A stretch of DNA of 64,000 bases from Leucobacter sp. UCMA 4100 (GCF_027853335.1 NZ_JAFEUS010000002.1:1658514-1722513), one strand, 5' to 3'. Positions 42,054 to 51,976 are shown, counted from the first letter of the stretch. Numbers and translations are program-made. The notes: generated from the sequence alone by a model not told the origin.

Positions 42054-43384
42054 GAACGCTCACCTCCGAGCACGATCCAGCGCCCGCCGCGCGCTCTGAA
42101 CGCGAGCGTGAGAGCACGCAGCGCCATGAGCCCGACGGTAAACGCGAGGGTAATGGTGAGCAACGCGGGTGCGCCGTCTGGCGCGCGCTGCGTTGCGAAG
42201 AAGAGAAGGGGGAGGTAGATCACGAGCGCACCCATGCTCACGATCGCGAGGTATCGGGCATCGCCCGCCCCCATGAGCACACCGTCGAGCACGTAGACGA
42301 TCGCGGCGAGTGGCAGGGTAAGCCCGACCGCGGCGATCGAGGGCGGAAGGAGGCCGAGCACCGCGGCGTCGTTCGTGAACACGCGCCCAACGAAGGGGCT
42401 CACGAGCGCGACGGGAACGCCAATGATGAGCGCGGCGCGCACGCCCCAGCGCAGGGTTCTTGAGAGCACGAGGCGCACGCGTGGTTCGTCTGAGGCGCCG
42501 AGCGCATCGCCGATGAGCGCCTGCGCGGCGATCGCGAGCGCGTCGAGCATGAACGCCGTGATCGAGATGACGAGAAAGACGATCTGGTAGGCGGCCGTCG
42601 TCGAAACGCCCTGGGTGGCAGCCGCCGAGACGGTTGCGAGCAGCGCGACGCGCAGGCCGAGCGTGCGCACGAAGAGCCAGCCGCCCGAGCGGCCGGCGTG
42701 CTTGAGGCCCTCTGCCTGCGGCAGCCAACCCGCGCCGTGGCGGCGCACGTGCTTGGCAATGACGATGAGGTAGCACAGCACCATGCCCCACTGGGCGATG
42801 ACGGTGCCCCAGGCGCTGCCGGCGATGCCCCAGCCGAAGCCGTAAATGAACAGCCAGTTGAGCCCCGCGTTGACGGCGAAGCCGATCACCGCGACCGTGA
42901 GTGGCGTCACCGTGTCGAGCATGCCTCGCAAGAGTCCGGTTGCGGCAAAGACGAGCAGCATCGCGGGCATGCCGAGCGCCGAGACACCAAGGTAAATGAC
43001 CGCCTGCTCGGCGACCTCCGCCGATGAGCTGAAGAAGCCGACGAGCATCTCGCGACCAAACCACATCACGATGGCCACCGCGATGCCGAGCCCGAGCGCG
43101 AGCCACAGGCCGTCAACACCCGCCTGAACGGCGCCGCGTGTATCGCCCGATCCGCGTCTTCTGGCAACGAGTGGCGTGGTCGAATACGCGAGAAACACCA
43201 TGAGGCCGATCGCGGTCGTGAGAATGGCCGAGGCGATCGCGAGCCCCGCGAGCGGAGCCTGGCCGAGGTGCCCGACGAGGGCCGAGTCGACCGCTAAGAA
43301 GAGGGGCTCGGCGACGAGTGCGCCGAGCGCGGGGAAGGCAAGAGCCGCGATGCTGCGATCGATATTGCGCCCCTGAGTACTCAC
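42050..43384 (-). CDS. MATE family (DinF-like) efflux transporter
   Basis: This 444-residue protein with 12 predicted spans is in two related halves, typical of multidrug and toxic compound extrusion proteins. The opening DRSIAALAFPALGALVAEPL and FLAVDSALVGHLGQAPLAGL are the classic DinF-like start, and the second half repeats the pattern (AAYQIVFLVISITAFMLDAL). GTG at 43384 is only 56 bases from the divergent M13 peptidase gene. No good ribosome site is visible. Drugs or metabolites exported by Na+ or H+ antiport would be expected. Confidence 0.92.
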   Translation of the reverse strand: MSTQGRNIDRSIAALAFPALGALVAEPLFLAVDSALVGHLGQAPLAGLAIASAILTTAIGLMVFLAYSTTPLVARRRGSGDTRGAVQAGVDGLWLALGLGIAVAIVMWFGREMLVGFFSSSAEVAEQAVIYLGVSALGMPAMLLVFAATGLLRGMLDTVTPLTVAVIGFAVNAGLNWLFIYGFGWGIAGSAWGTVIAQWGMVLCYLIVIAKHVRRHGAGWLPQAEGLKHAGRSGGWLFVRTLGLRVALLATVSAAATQGVSTTAAYQIVFLVISITAFMLDALAIAAQALIGDALGASDEPRVRLVLSRTLRWGVRAALIIGVPVALVSPFVGRVFTNDAAVLGLLPPSIAAVGLTLPLAAIVYVLDGVLMGAGDARYLAIVSMGALVIYLPLLFFATQRAPDGAPALLTITLAFTVGLMALRALTLAFRARGGRWIVLGGERS

Positions 43385-43440
43385 GCATCTACGATACCGG
43401 CCCTAGCGCGACCCTGGGGTCAGTGAACTAGGCTGGGGTC

Positions 43441-45429
43441 ATGACAAGCGACTCACAGAATAAGGCCCTTACCGCAGGTATCGATTTGGCAGAGCTTGAT
43501 CAGAGCGTACGCCCGCAAGACGATCTGTTTCGTCATGTGAACGGCAAGTGGATCGACCGAACCGAACTGCCTGACGACCGCGCTCGCTATGGCTCGTTTG
43601 CGGTGCTCGCCGAGAACGCCGAAGAGGCGGTGCGCGAGATCATCACCGGCACCACGGCTCCCGAGGCGGGAACGTGGGCGAAGACCGAGGCCGAGAAAGT
43701 TGCGGCCCTCTACGAAAGCTTCATGAACACCGACAAGCTTGATGAGCTCGGCGCCGAGCCCATTCGCGCAGACCTTGAGCGGGCGCTCACCGTCGCCACG
43801 GTTGACGAGTTCGTGAGCCTGCTCGCAGAGCTGGAGCACGGCGGCCTCGGCGGTTTCGTGGGCATGTACATTGACAACGACCCGGGTAACCCCGAGCGGT
43901 ACATTCCGATGCTCATGCAGTCAGGCATCGGGCTGCCCGATGAGTCGTACTACCGCGAAGAGCAGTTCGCCGAGATTCGCGCCGCATACGTGGCCCACAT
44001 CGAGCGCATGTTCGGGCTCGTTGGCGCCCCCTCGACCGCGACACTCGCCGAGCGCGTCATGCGGCTTGAGACCGAGATCGCCGCGACGCACTGGGACACG
44101 GTTGCGAGCAGGGATATTCAGAAGCTCTACAACCTGCGCAGCTTCGCCGAGCTCGAAGAGCTCACCCCCGGCTTCAGTTGGAAGGCATACCTCGAGGCGA
44201 TGAACATCGACCCCGCCAAATTCGGTGAGGTTGTCGTCGGCATGCCAGACACGATTCAGTCAACGATCGCCCTGCTCACCGAAGAGCGGCTCTCAGACTG
44301 GCGCGCCTGGCTCGCGTGGCGCATCGTTGTTGGCCAGGCCTCGCTGCTGACGCCCGAGATTTCACGGGCCAACTTCGAGTTCTACGGCACGAAGCTCACG
44401 GGTACGCCCGAGCAGCGCGACCGCTGGAAGCGCGGCGTCTCGTTCGTCGAGGGTGCGATGGGTGAGGCGGTCGGCCGCCTCTACGTCGAGCGCCACTTCG
44501 ACGAGCAGGCGAAGGTGACGATGGACGGGCTCGTTGACCACCTCATCGAGGCCTACCGCGACTCGATCGAGAAGCTCAGCTGGATGAGCGCCGACACGAA
44601 GACGCGTGCGCTCGAGAAGCTCGATAAGTTCACGCCGAAGATCGGCTACCCCGTGAAGTGGCGCGATTACTCGTCGCTCGAGGTTGATGCTGGTGACCTC
44701 ATCGGCAACTCGCGCCGCGTCGCCGTGAACGACTTCGATCGTGAGCTCGGCAAACTCGGCAAGCCCATCGACCGCGATGAGTGGTTCATGGTGCCGCAAA
44801 CGGTCAACGCCTACTACAACCCGGGCTTCAACGAGATCGTGTTCCCGGCGGCCATCTTGCAGCCACCGTTCTTCGACCAGCAGGCCGAGCCCGCCGCCAA
44901 CTTCGGCGCGATCGGTGCCGTCATTGGCCACGAGATCGGTCACGGCTTCGACGACCAGGGCTCGCGTTACGACGGCGACGGTAAGCTCACCGACTGGTGG
45001 CACGAAGAAGACCGCGAGGCCTTCGAGAAGCTCACGGGCGCGCTCATCGAGCAGTACAACGCCCTCTCGCCCGCAGGCGCCGACGGCCAGAAGGTCAACG
45101 GTGAGCTCACGATTGGCGAGAACATCGGCGACCTCTCGGGCCTCGAGATCGCATGGAAGGCGTACCAGCGTTCGCTCGACGGCGCCGAGCCTCCCGTGAT
45201 TGACGGACTCACGGGTGCCGAGCGCTTCTTCCTCGCCTGGGCTCAGGCCTGGCAGCAGAAGTCACGCCCCGAAGAGACGGTGCGTCTGCTCACGATTGAC
45301 CCGCACTCGCCCAACGAGTTTCGCTGCAACCAGATCGTCAAGAACCTCGACGCCTTCCACGAGGCCTATGGCACGAAGCCGGGCGATGAGCTGTGGATGG
45401 ACAAGGCGGATCGCGTCTCGATCTGGTAG
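43441..45429 (+). CDS. pepO: M13 family (neprilysin/PepO-like) zinc endopeptidase
   Basis: This 662-residue peptidase has the zinc site GHEIGHGFDDQG (H497, E498, H501) and the third ligand in ELTIGENIGDLSGLEIAW (ENxxD). The substrate-binding NAYYNPGFNEIVFPAAILQP segment is intact. No signal peptide or membrane anchor is present, unlike neprilysin, so it should act on oligopeptides in the cytoplasm. ATG at 43441 has a weak upstream site. The C-terminal ending DELWMDKADRVSIW is the usual M13 ending (CxVW in mammals). A weak GC hairpin at 45440-45464 follows the stop. Confidence 0.95.
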   Translation: MTSDSQNKALTAGIDLAELDQSVRPQDDLFRHVNGKWIDRTELPDDRARYGSFAVLAENAEEAVREIITGTTAPEAGTWAKTEAEKVAALYESFMNTDKLDELGAEPIRADLERALTVATVDEFVSLLAELEHGGLGGFVGMYIDNDPGNPERYIPMLMQSGIGLPDESYYREEQFAEIRAAYVAHIERMFGLVGAPSTATLAERVMRLETEIAATHWDTVASRDIQKLYNLRSFAELEELTPGFSWKAYLEAMNIDPAKFGEVVVGMPDTIQSTIALLTEERLSDWRAWLAWRIVVGQASLLTPEISRANFEFYGTKLTGTPEQRDRWKRGVSFVEGAMGEAVGRLYVERHFDEQAKVTMDGLVDHLIEAYRDSIEKLSWMSADTKTRALEKLDKFTPKIGYPVKWRDYSSLEVDAGDLIGNSRRVAVNDFDRELGKLGKPIDRDEWFMVPQTVNAYYNPGFNEIVFPAAILQPPFFDQQAEPAANFGAIGAVIGHEIGHGFDDQGSRYDGDGKLTDWWHEEDREAFEKLTGALIEQYNALSPAGADGQKVNGELTIGENIGDLSGLEIAWKAYQRSLDGAEPPVIDGLTGAERFFLAWAQAWQQKSRPEETVRLLTIDPHSPNEFRCNQIVKNLDAFHEAYGTKPGDELWMDKADRVSIW

Positions 45430-45506
45430 CTCCCGGGGCCCGGCCGCGCTGAGGCGTCGGCCGGTGCCGCGGAATAGTTGCCGACCGACAACGGTTGTAC
45501 TCGAGT

Positions 45507-46649
45507 GTGACTGACTTTCGATACGCAACCGTCGTCGTGATCGGCGCGGGCCAGGCAGGGCTCTCTGCCGGTTTTCACCTGCAGCGGGCGGGCTTTGTGA
45601 GCGCGCTCGACGGCGCGGGCGCGGCAGACACCCGCAGCTTCGTCATGCTCGACGCGAACCCCGCGGCGGGCGGCGCGTGGCAGCACCGCTGGGAGAGTCT
45701 CAGGGTGCGCACCCTGAACGCCATCTTCGATCTGCCACGCATGAGCAAGCCTGACATGAACCCCGACGAGCCGAGCAGTACCGCCGTCTCGCGCTACTTC
45801 GCCGAGTTCGAGGCGGCGAACGAGCTGCCCATCGAACGCCCCGTACGGGTGAGCGAGGTGCGCCGCGCGGGCGCAGAGGCCGGGACCGCAGAAGCCGGAA
45901 CCTCGGGCGGCGGTTACGTGGTCGAGACCGACGCCGGCACCTGGCACGCCGAGTACCTCATCAACGCGACCGGCACGTGGAACAATCCCGTGCAGCCCGA
46001 CTACCCCGGCGCTGACACCTTTCTCGGCGTGCAGCAGCACACGCGCGACTACGTGCGGCTTGAAGACTTTGCGGGGCTGCGCACGGCCGTCGTTGGCGCA
46101 GGAATCTCGGCGCTGCAGCAGCTCGAGGAGATCTCGCGCGTGACCGATGCGCTCTGGTACACCCGCAGGCCACCGGAGTGGATGGACACCGAGTTCGACA
46201 CCCAGGCCGGCCGCGAGGTGATTCAGCGCGTGACCGCCGACGTCGAGGCGGGAAGGGTCACGGGCAGCGTCGTCTCGTACACGGGGCTCCCGGCGAACGC
46301 CCCGTACGTTCGGGCGGCCAAGGCGCGAGGCGTGCTCAAGCGGCGCCCCATGTTCGTGGCGATCGAGCCCCACGGGGTGCGCGAGGCCGACGGCACGTTC
46401 ACGAGCCTCGACGCGATCGTGTGGGCCACGGGGTTCAAGGGCGACCTCGCGCACCTTGAGGGTCTTGGGCTTCGCACGAGTGCCGGCGGCATCACGATGC
46501 GCGGGACCGAGGTGCTCGGGGAGCCGGCGCTGCACCTCATTGGCTTCGGCCCCTCGCAGTCGACTGTGGGGGCCAACCGTGCTGGCCGCGACGCCGTTCG
46601 CGCGATCGAGCGACAGCTCGCCGGGCCCTCACCGGCAACTATTGCCTGA
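45507..46649 (+). CDS. FAD/NAD(P)-binding oxidoreductase (flavin-containing monooxygenase-like)
   Basis: This 380-residue flavoprotein has an N-terminal FAD motif (VVVIGAGQAGLSAGFHLQ), a second NAD(P) motif (AVVGAGISALQQLEEIS), and ATGTWNNPVQPDYPG between them as in flavin-containing monooxygenase/ArsO-like proteins. ATGFKGDLAHLEGLGL near the end is the conserved ATG motif. GTG at 45507 is preferred over TTG at 45495; both lack good ribosome sites. A hairpin at 46728 ends the unit. Substrate is unknown. Relatives oxidise N- or S-containing compounds or act in arsenic resistance, but no ars gene is near. Confidence 0.85.
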   Translation: MTDFRYATVVVIGAGQAGLSAGFHLQRAGFVSALDGAGAADTRSFVMLDANPAAGGAWQHRWESLRVRTLNAIFDLPRMSKPDMNPDEPSSTAVSRYFAEFEAANELPIERPVRVSEVRRAGAEAGTAEAGTSGGGYVVETDAGTWHAEYLINATGTWNNPVQPDYPGADTFLGVQQHTRDYVRLEDFAGLRTAVVGAGISALQQLEEISRVTDALWYTRRPPEWMDTEFDTQAGREVIQRVTADVEAGRVTGSVVSYTGLPANAPYVRAAKARGVLKRRPMFVAIEPHGVREADGTFTSLDAIVWATGFKGDLAHLEGLGLRTSAGGITMRGTEVLGEPALHLIGFGPSQSTVGANRAGRDAVRAIERQLAGPSPATIA

Positions 46650-46727
46650 TTTCAGACGGGTTTTCGAGCCAATCACCCCTTAAGCCGGTGTTTTTCAGGC
46701 AAAGGTTGGCGGGCGGGGTTGAAACGA

Positions 46728-46777
46728 AGCGGGGCGGATCAGGGCGAGCCTCGAGTGCTCGCCTGATCCGCCCCGCT
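46728..46777. terminator. Bidirectional intrinsic terminator
   Basis: A long GC stem (46728-46748 with 46758-46777, one bulged base) lies between the convergent flavoprotein and iron-binding-protein genes. The rest of the 153-base space has nothing else noted. Confidence 0.85.
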
Positions 46778-46802
46778 GGGGTTTGCCGTGCTTCAGCTCA
46801 GG

Positions 46803-47840
46803 CTAGCCCTCGTAATCGGGAAACTCGGTGACGGCGTCGACGATGCCGTTCACGAAGCTCTTGTAGGTGAGGGCAAAGCCGAAGCGCTCTGCGAGGTTGC
46901 CGTCGATCCACGTGCCTCGCTCAACCGCGGGAACGCGGGCGAGAAGCGGATCAAGCTCGGCGTCAACATCGGCCTTGTATACGAACACGATGTCGGCATC
47001 GCCGAGCGCGCTCACGGCGCTCTCGTAGCTCAGCATGTGGCCGTGATTCTGCTCGTTGCGTGGGGCCTCTCGAATCTGTTCGTTGTCGAGAATGTCGAGG
47101 CCGAGGGCGGGCAGCACGACGCGGTAAATCGAGTCTTCAGTAATGACCGTGAAGTTATCGACCGGGGCGTGAATGACCGTCGCGGTCTTGCCCTCGGTGT
47201 AGTCGCCGATCTGCTTCTTGGCCGCGGCAACGGTCGCCTCGTAGTCGGCAATCGCGTCTTCAGCCTTGTCGGCGCGATCGAGCATGGTGAGCTGGTCGGT
47301 CATGGCCTTGAAGGGGTTTTCGGCCGAGGCGCCCTCGACGTCGATGCCGTCGTTGACCGCGAGCACGGGGGCGATCTCGTCGAGCTTGAAGTCTTCGCCC
47401 TCGTAGTAGTTCCACCAGCCGACGCCCACGACGATGAGGTCGGGCTTGTACGATGCGATCTCTTCGCGGTTGAGGTCGAACGCGGTGTTCTTGAGGTGCG
47501 CGACATCGTCGTCGATGAGCGGCGAGAGGGGGCTATCGGTTCCGTAGGCGGTCGCGACGAGCGGGTAGTCGGCGAGCAGCGCCATCTCGAGGCCGCTGCG
47601 GCTGTCGAGCACGACGACGCGCTCGGGGTTCGCCGGCAGGGTCGCCTCGTAGCCCTCGTACGAGAAATCGATGGTTTCGCTGCTGCTTGCGTCGCCCTTG
47701 GGCTTCGTGTCGGCATCGGCGGGGCCGCTTGCGCAACCGGTTACGAGGCCGAGCGCGAGCGCTGCTGCGACCCAGACCGTCAGGCGGCCGAGGCGGCGGG
47801 GCGCCCCGCTCGTGGGCAGGGTGGAGTGGTGAGAAGCCAT
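46803..47840 (-). CDS. Iron-siderophore ABC transporter substrate-binding lipoprotein
   Basis: This 345-residue protein has a lipoprotein signal (LTVWVAAALALGLVTGC, lipobox VTGC) and the FepB/FhuD-type helical-backbone binding fold: ERVVVLDSRSGLEMALLADY, then KPDLIVVGVGWWNYY and DADIVFVYKADVDAELDPLL. It would bind a ferric siderophore outside the membrane. ATG at 47840 has AAGGA upstream. It is the last gene of a run that goes regulator, two permeases, ATPase, binding protein. The 125-base gap before it has no recognised regulatory site. Confidence 0.93.
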   Translation of the reverse strand: MASHHSTLPTSGAPRRLGRLTVWVAAALALGLVTGCASGPADADTKPKGDASSSETIDFSYEGYEATLPANPERVVVLDSRSGLEMALLADYPLVATAYGTDSPLSPLIDDDVAHLKNTAFDLNREEIASYKPDLIVVGVGWWNYYEGEDFKLDEIAPVLAVNDGIDVEGASAENPFKAMTDQLTMLDRADKAEDAIADYEATVAAAKKQIGDYTEGKTATVIHAPVDNFTVITEDSIYRVVLPALGLDILDNEQIREAPRNEQNHGHMLSYESAVSALGDADIVFVYKADVDAELDPLLARVPAVERGTWIDGNLAERFGFALTYKSFVNGIVDAVTEFPDYEG

Positions 47841-47965
47841 GTCATTCCTTGAAACGTAGTAACGGCCCGAGAAGCCGGGCCACGGTGAGGGGTGAGGCGC
47901 TCCGGCCCCACCCCTTCAACGCTAGGCACGGGGCGGTGCGAGAGGCAGACTCGCCGCTTCGCGTT

Positions 47966-48805
47966 TCAGACTTTACGGGTGCCGCTGCGGTCGCGGCCGA
48001 GCGGCACGACGGTGGGGGTGCCCGTGACGGGGTCGGGCACGACGCGGCAGGCGAGGCCGAAGACCTCTTCGACGAGCACCTCGGTCACTATCTCATCGGG
48101 GGTGCCCTCTGCGACGATACGCCCGTCTTTCATCGCGATGAGGTGGGTCGCGTAGCGAGCCGCCTGGTTGAGGTCGTGCAGCACGGCGACGAGGGTGTTG
48201 CCCGCGAGGTGCAGGTCGGTGAAGAGCTCGAGCAGCTCGATCTGGTGTGCGATATCGAGAAACGTCGTTGGCTCGTCGAGCAGAAGCAGCGGTGTCTCTT
48301 GCGCGAGCACCATCGCGACCCAGACGCGCTGCCGCTGACCGCCCGAGAGCTCGTCGACGAGCCTGGTCGAGAGGTCGGTCACCCCGGTCGCGTGCATGGC
48401 CTCGAGCACGGCCTGCTCGTCGGCGTCGCTCCACTGCCTGATGATGCCCTGGTGCGGGTAGCGGCCGCGCGCGATGAGGTCGGCGACCGTGATGCCGTCG
48501 GGTGCGAGCGAGGTTTGCGGCAGCAGCCCGAGGCGCTTCGCGACCTCTTTGGCCCGGTACGAGGTGATGACCTTGCCGTCGAGCAACACCTCACCCTGAG
48601 ACGGGCGGATCAGCCGCGAGAGTGCCCTGAGCAGCGTCGACTTGCCGCACGCGTTTGGCCCCACGATGACCGTGAACGAGTTGTCAGGAATCGAGACCGA
48701 GAGGTGCTCAGAAATCGTCTTGTGGTCGTAGCCGATGGTGGCATCGCGAACCTGCAGCATGCTGCTGTCAGGTGTCGCGGTTACCGCTTGGGAGTGCTGG
48801 GTCAT
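47966..48805 (-). CDS. Iron-siderophore ABC transporter ATP-binding protein
   Basis: This 279-residue ATPase is of the FepC/FecE kind, with Walker A GPNACGKST, LLPQTSLAPDGITVADLIAR after the Q-loop, signature LSGGQRQRVWVAMVLAQ, Walker B LLLLDEPTTFLD and switch His VLHDLNQAARY. The C-terminal extension with VFGLACRVVPDPVTGTPTVV is typical of this group. It lies 28 bases downstream of the second permease gene. Confidence 0.94.
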   Translation of the reverse strand: MTQHSQAVTATPDSSMLQVRDATIGYDHKTISEHLSVSIPDNSFTVIVGPNACGKSTLLRALSRLIRPSQGEVLLDGKVITSYRAKEVAKRLGLLPQTSLAPDGITVADLIARGRYPHQGIIRQWSDADEQAVLEAMHATGVTDLSTRLVDELSGGQRQRVWVAMVLAQETPLLLLDEPTTFLDIAHQIELLELFTDLHLAGNTLVAVLHDLNQAARYATHLIAMKDGRIVAEGTPDEIVTEVLVEEVFGLACRVVPDPVTGTPTVVPLGRDRSGTRKV

Positions 48806-48833
48806 GAGGTTCTTTCGGGTGGTGTGCGGGTGG

Positions 48834-49910
48834 TCAGAGTCGTTTTTTCGATTCGTGAATGAGAAGCCAAATGAGGTAGCCGCCGCCGACCACGACCGTG
48901 ACGGTGCCGACGGGCAGCATCGCGGGAAGGGCGTGCAGGGCGACGAAGTCTGAGGCCGAGAGCAGGGCAGCGCCCATGAGCGCCGAGGCCCCGACCGAGA
49001 CGCCCGCGGTGCCGGCCACTCGGCGAGCGATCTGGGGTGCGGCGAGGGCGATGAACGCGATGGGGCCTGCGGCTGCGGTCACGACGGCGATGAGCCCCAC
49101 CGAGACGAGCATCAAGACGAGCCTGGTCGGTTCGACGCGCACGCCGACCGCCTTGGCCGCGTCGTCGCCGAGCTCGAGCTGCCTGAGCGGCCGAGACAGC
49201 GCGAGCGTGACAACGAGCAGCACCACGACGAGCACGCTCGCGACGCCGGTCTGCTGCCAGGTCATGCCGTTGAGCGAGCCAGCGCCCCACACTGCGGCGA
49301 CGAGCGCGGTCTCAAGGTCGGCCTTGAGGGTGAGCCAGGTGTTGAGCGACGAGAGCATGGCCGAAATGGCGATGCCGACGATGATGAGCCTGAAGCCCTG
49401 CACGCCGCCCTTGAACGCGAGCAGGTACACGACGGCCGCGGTCGCCATGCCGCCAGCGAGCGCACCGGCCGCGACATCAAGGTAGGTGCCGCCAAACACG
49501 ATGATGACGATGAGGGCGCCCGTGTAGGCCCCTGCCGAGAAGCCGAGAATGTCGGGGCTCGCGAGCGGGTTACGGGTGAGCGACTGGAATACGGCGCCGC
49601 TCGCCCCGAGGGCCGCACCGAAGGCGATGGCCGAGACCGCTCGCGGCATGCGCCACTCGAACACGACGGTTCGATCGAAGCCGCTCGAGTCAACGAAGAG
49701 GGCTCGCCACACTTCCTGAAGGGTGAGCGGGTATTCGCCGTTCACCAGGCTCAGGATGCCAATGCCGATACACACGACAACGAGCACGAGCCCGATGATG
49801 AGCGCGCGCACGTCAACGCGCATCCAGATGCCCCGCACGTGCACGCGACGAACGGTGCGGCCAAAATCAATCTTCGATGGCAGCTGCGGCTGCCCGAGTG
49901 CCCCGCTCAT
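48834..49910 (-). CDS. FecCD-family iron-siderophore permease 2
   Basis: This 358-residue permease has about ten spans. It shows the BtuC/FecCD signature RMPRAVSAIAFGAALGASGA followed by RNPLASPDILGFSAGA and, near the end, GPIAFIALAAPQIARRVAGT. ATG at 49910 overlaps the stop of permease 1 by 4 bases (ATGA), so the two are co-translated and probably form a heterodimer. A 45-residue tail precedes the first span. Confidence 0.93.
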   Translation of the reverse strand: MSGALGQPQLPSKIDFGRTVRRVHVRGIWMRVDVRALIIGLVLVVVCIGIGILSLVNGEYPLTLQEVWRALFVDSSGFDRTVVFEWRMPRAVSAIAFGAALGASGAVFQSLTRNPLASPDILGFSAGAYTGALIVIIVFGGTYLDVAAGALAGGMATAAVVYLLAFKGGVQGFRLIIVGIAISAMLSSLNTWLTLKADLETALVAAVWGAGSLNGMTWQQTGVASVLVVVLLVVTLALSRPLRQLELGDDAAKAVGVRVEPTRLVLMLVSVGLIAVVTAAAGPIAFIALAAPQIARRVAGTAGVSVGASALMGAALLSASDFVALHALPAMLPVGTVTVVVGGGYLIWLLIHESKKRL

Positions 49911-50977
49911 AGCCCGCTCGCCTTTCTGCGACGAATGAGCACGATGAGCACCGGAGCGCCGACGAAGGCGGTGACGATGCCAACGGGCACCTCGGCCGGG
50001 CGCATGATGAGCCGGCCAACGATGTCGGCGACGAGCAGTAGCATCGGCGCGAGCACGAGCGTGTAGGCGAGAATCCAGCGCTGGTCTGGCCCGACGATCC
50101 ACCTCGCGACGTGCGGAACCATGAGCCCAACAAAGCCGATGGGGCCCGCGATCGCTGTCGCCCCGCCCGCGAGCAGCGTGACGGCAATGATGACGATGAT
50201 GCGGGTGCGCAGCACGTTTGCGCCGAGCGCCGCCGCGAGATCTTCGCCGAGCGCGATCGCGTTGAGCGGCCTCGCCGCGAGAAACGCGAGCACGAGACCG
50301 AGCGCGAGAAATGGCAGGACCGGCCACACGATGTCTAGGCTGCGGCCCACGACCGTGCCGGCGCCCCAGTTGCGCATCTTGTCGAAGGCCTGCGGATCGA
50401 GCAGCGTCATCGCGCTCGTGAGCCCGCTCAGCGCGGCTCCGAGGGCCACGCCAGCGAGCACGAGCCTCAGCGGATCGGCTCCGCCGCGGCCCGCGCTGCC
50501 GATCGCGTAGACCGCAATGGTGACGATGAGCGCGCCGGCGAACGCGAACCACAGGTACTGCGAGACCGACGAGACGCCGAAGGCGCCGACGCCCACTGCG
50601 ACGGCGAAGGCCGCGCCGGAGTTCACGCCCAGAATGCCGGGGTCAGCGAGCGGGTTTCTCGTCAGCGCCTGAATGAGGGCACCCGCGATGCCGAGCGCCG
50701 CACCGACGATGATCGCGACGACCGTGCGTGGAATGCGCAGATCGTGCACGACATAGTGCTCTTCGATATCGGCGGGGGCGGTGATGGCCTGCCACACCGT
50801 CGCGAAGGGAATGTCCCGAGAGCCGATCATGATGCTCAGGGCGGCGATGGCGAGCAGGGCGCAGGCAAGCGCGAGAAGGACGAGGAATCGGGTGGTGTTG
50901 CTGCCCGCAAGGCCGGTGCGGGGCGGCTCTTTCGGTCGCGGTTTCGGCCGCGAGGCAACTGAGGGGGCGTGTGACAT
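49907..50977 (-). CDS. FecCD-family iron-siderophore permease 1
   Basis: This 356-residue membrane protein is related to permease 2, with RIPRTVVAIIVGAALGIAGA, RNPLADPGILGVNSGAAFAV and GPIGFVGLMVPHVARWIVGP. A Pro/Lys-rich cytoplasmic tail of about 28 residues starts it. It lies 112 bases downstream of the AraC gene; that space shows no clear IdeR box, so transcription probably comes from the regulator's promoter. Confidence 0.93.
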   Translation of the reverse strand: MSHAPSVASRPKPRPKEPPRTGLAGSNTTRFLVLLALACALLAIAALSIMIGSRDIPFATVWQAITAPADIEEHYVVHDLRIPRTVVAIIVGAALGIAGALIQALTRNPLADPGILGVNSGAAFAVAVGVGAFGVSSVSQYLWFAFAGALIVTIAVYAIGSAGRGGADPLRLVLAGVALGAALSGLTSAMTLLDPQAFDKMRNWGAGTVVGRSLDIVWPVLPFLALGLVLAFLAARPLNAIALGEDLAAALGANVLRTRIIVIIAVTLLAGGATAIAGPIGFVGLMVPHVARWIVGPDQRWILAYTLVLAPMLLLVADIVGRLIMRPAEVPVGIVTAFVGAPVLIVLIRRRKASGL

Positions 50978-51089
50978 GCTCGGGTTCTTACTCCAGGTGT
51001 GCCGGTTTCGAAGGGCGCGTCAGAGGGCGCACCACAGACACGAGGCTACGGAGGTTATGGCGGGGCGGGCAGACACGGTGTTGTGCGTT

Positions 51090-51944
51090 TCAGACAGGGG
51101 CTGAGAAGGTTTCGGCAAGTTCGCCAGGGGTGCACCCCACGGTTTTGCGAAAGGCGGTCACGAAGGAGCTGGTGGTGCTGTACCCGACGCGGCGGGCGAC
51201 CGTCTTCACACTCGCGCCCTCGGCAAGCTCGCCCAGGGCAGCGCGCATACGCACGAGCCTGCGCCACTGCACGAAACTCATGGCGATATCGGCGGTAAAA
51301 ATGCGGGTGAGGGTGCGCGACGTGATGTTGAGAAGCGCTGCCCACTGTTCAAGCGAGCGGTCGTCGGCGGGGTCGCTGAGCACCTGCTCGACGAGGCGAG
51401 AAAGGCGCCAATCTTGGGGAATCGGCAGGTCGAGCTGCACCGTTTCGGTAACCTCGAGCATGTCGATGCAGACCTGCTGTGCCCTGATGCGCTGGTCGAT
51501 GGTCATGCGTGCGCGCTTAATGTGAATGAGCAGCTCGCGCACCGCTGGCACAACGCGTACGGCGACGGGCTCGCTCCACGCTCCGGGCCAGCCGGAAGGG
51601 TCAAAGTAGGTTGCGCGTACGTCGGTATTGTCGCGCGTCTTGCCCTCGTGCTCGAAGCCCGCAGGGATCCACAGGCCAACCCCCGGCGTCACCGTCCACT
51701 GCTTGCCGCCCGCGTGCATGGTGACCACTCCGCGATCTGACCAGAGGAGTTCGTGCTCGGCGTGACGGTGTTTTGGCCACTCGATCGCCGCGTCGGGCTC
51801 GTATACGCCGGTGGTCAGCAAGAAGGGTGGGTTGACGTAGCGCTCGTCGGTGGGTGTGACGCGCGTGTGGGTAGGGACGAGGGGATGCGGGCCGCTTGGC
51901 CGCTGCTGGGCTGGGCGGGGTTCGCGAAGGGCGAGAAGGGTCAT
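51090..51944 (-). CDS. AraC family regulator of siderophore-iron uptake
   Basis: This is a 284-residue regulator with a cupin-like sensor (IEWPKHRHAEHELLWSDRG and TPGVGLWIPAGFEHEG) and a C-terminal double helix-turn-helix (SLEQWAALLNITSRTLTRIF, then GASVKTVARRVGYSTTSSFV). ATG at 51944 is chosen because GAGG lies 5 bases upstream. The frame extends to a GTG at 51974, but that leaves only 2 bases to an IdeR-like box. By analogy with siderophore-sensing regulators such as YqhC/AlcR types, it may activate uptake when the ferric siderophore is present. It leads the iron transporter run. Confidence 0.87.
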   Translation of the reverse strand: MTLLALREPRPAQQRPSGPHPLVPTHTRVTPTDERYVNPPFLLTTGVYEPDAAIEWPKHRHAEHELLWSDRGVVTMHAGGKQWTVTPGVGLWIPAGFEHEGKTRDNTDVRATYFDPSGWPGAWSEPVAVRVVPAVRELLIHIKRARMTIDQRIRAQQVCIDMLEVTETVQLDLPIPQDWRLSRLVEQVLSDPADDRSLEQWAALLNITSRTLTRIFTADIAMSFVQWRRLVRMRAALGELAEGASVKTVARRVGYSTTSSFVTAFRKTVGCTPGELAETFSAPV

Positions 51945-51976
51945 CATCACCTCGATCGATAGGGCGGGCCTCACGA

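Noticed and set aside
45440-45464. GC hairpin after the M13 peptidase gene as a terminator
   Set aside because: Only 7-bp perfect arms with a long loop; too weak to list alone.
50978-51089. Second IdeR box before permease 1
   Set aside because: GAGGCTACGGAGGTTA has too few matches to the consensus and no symmetry.
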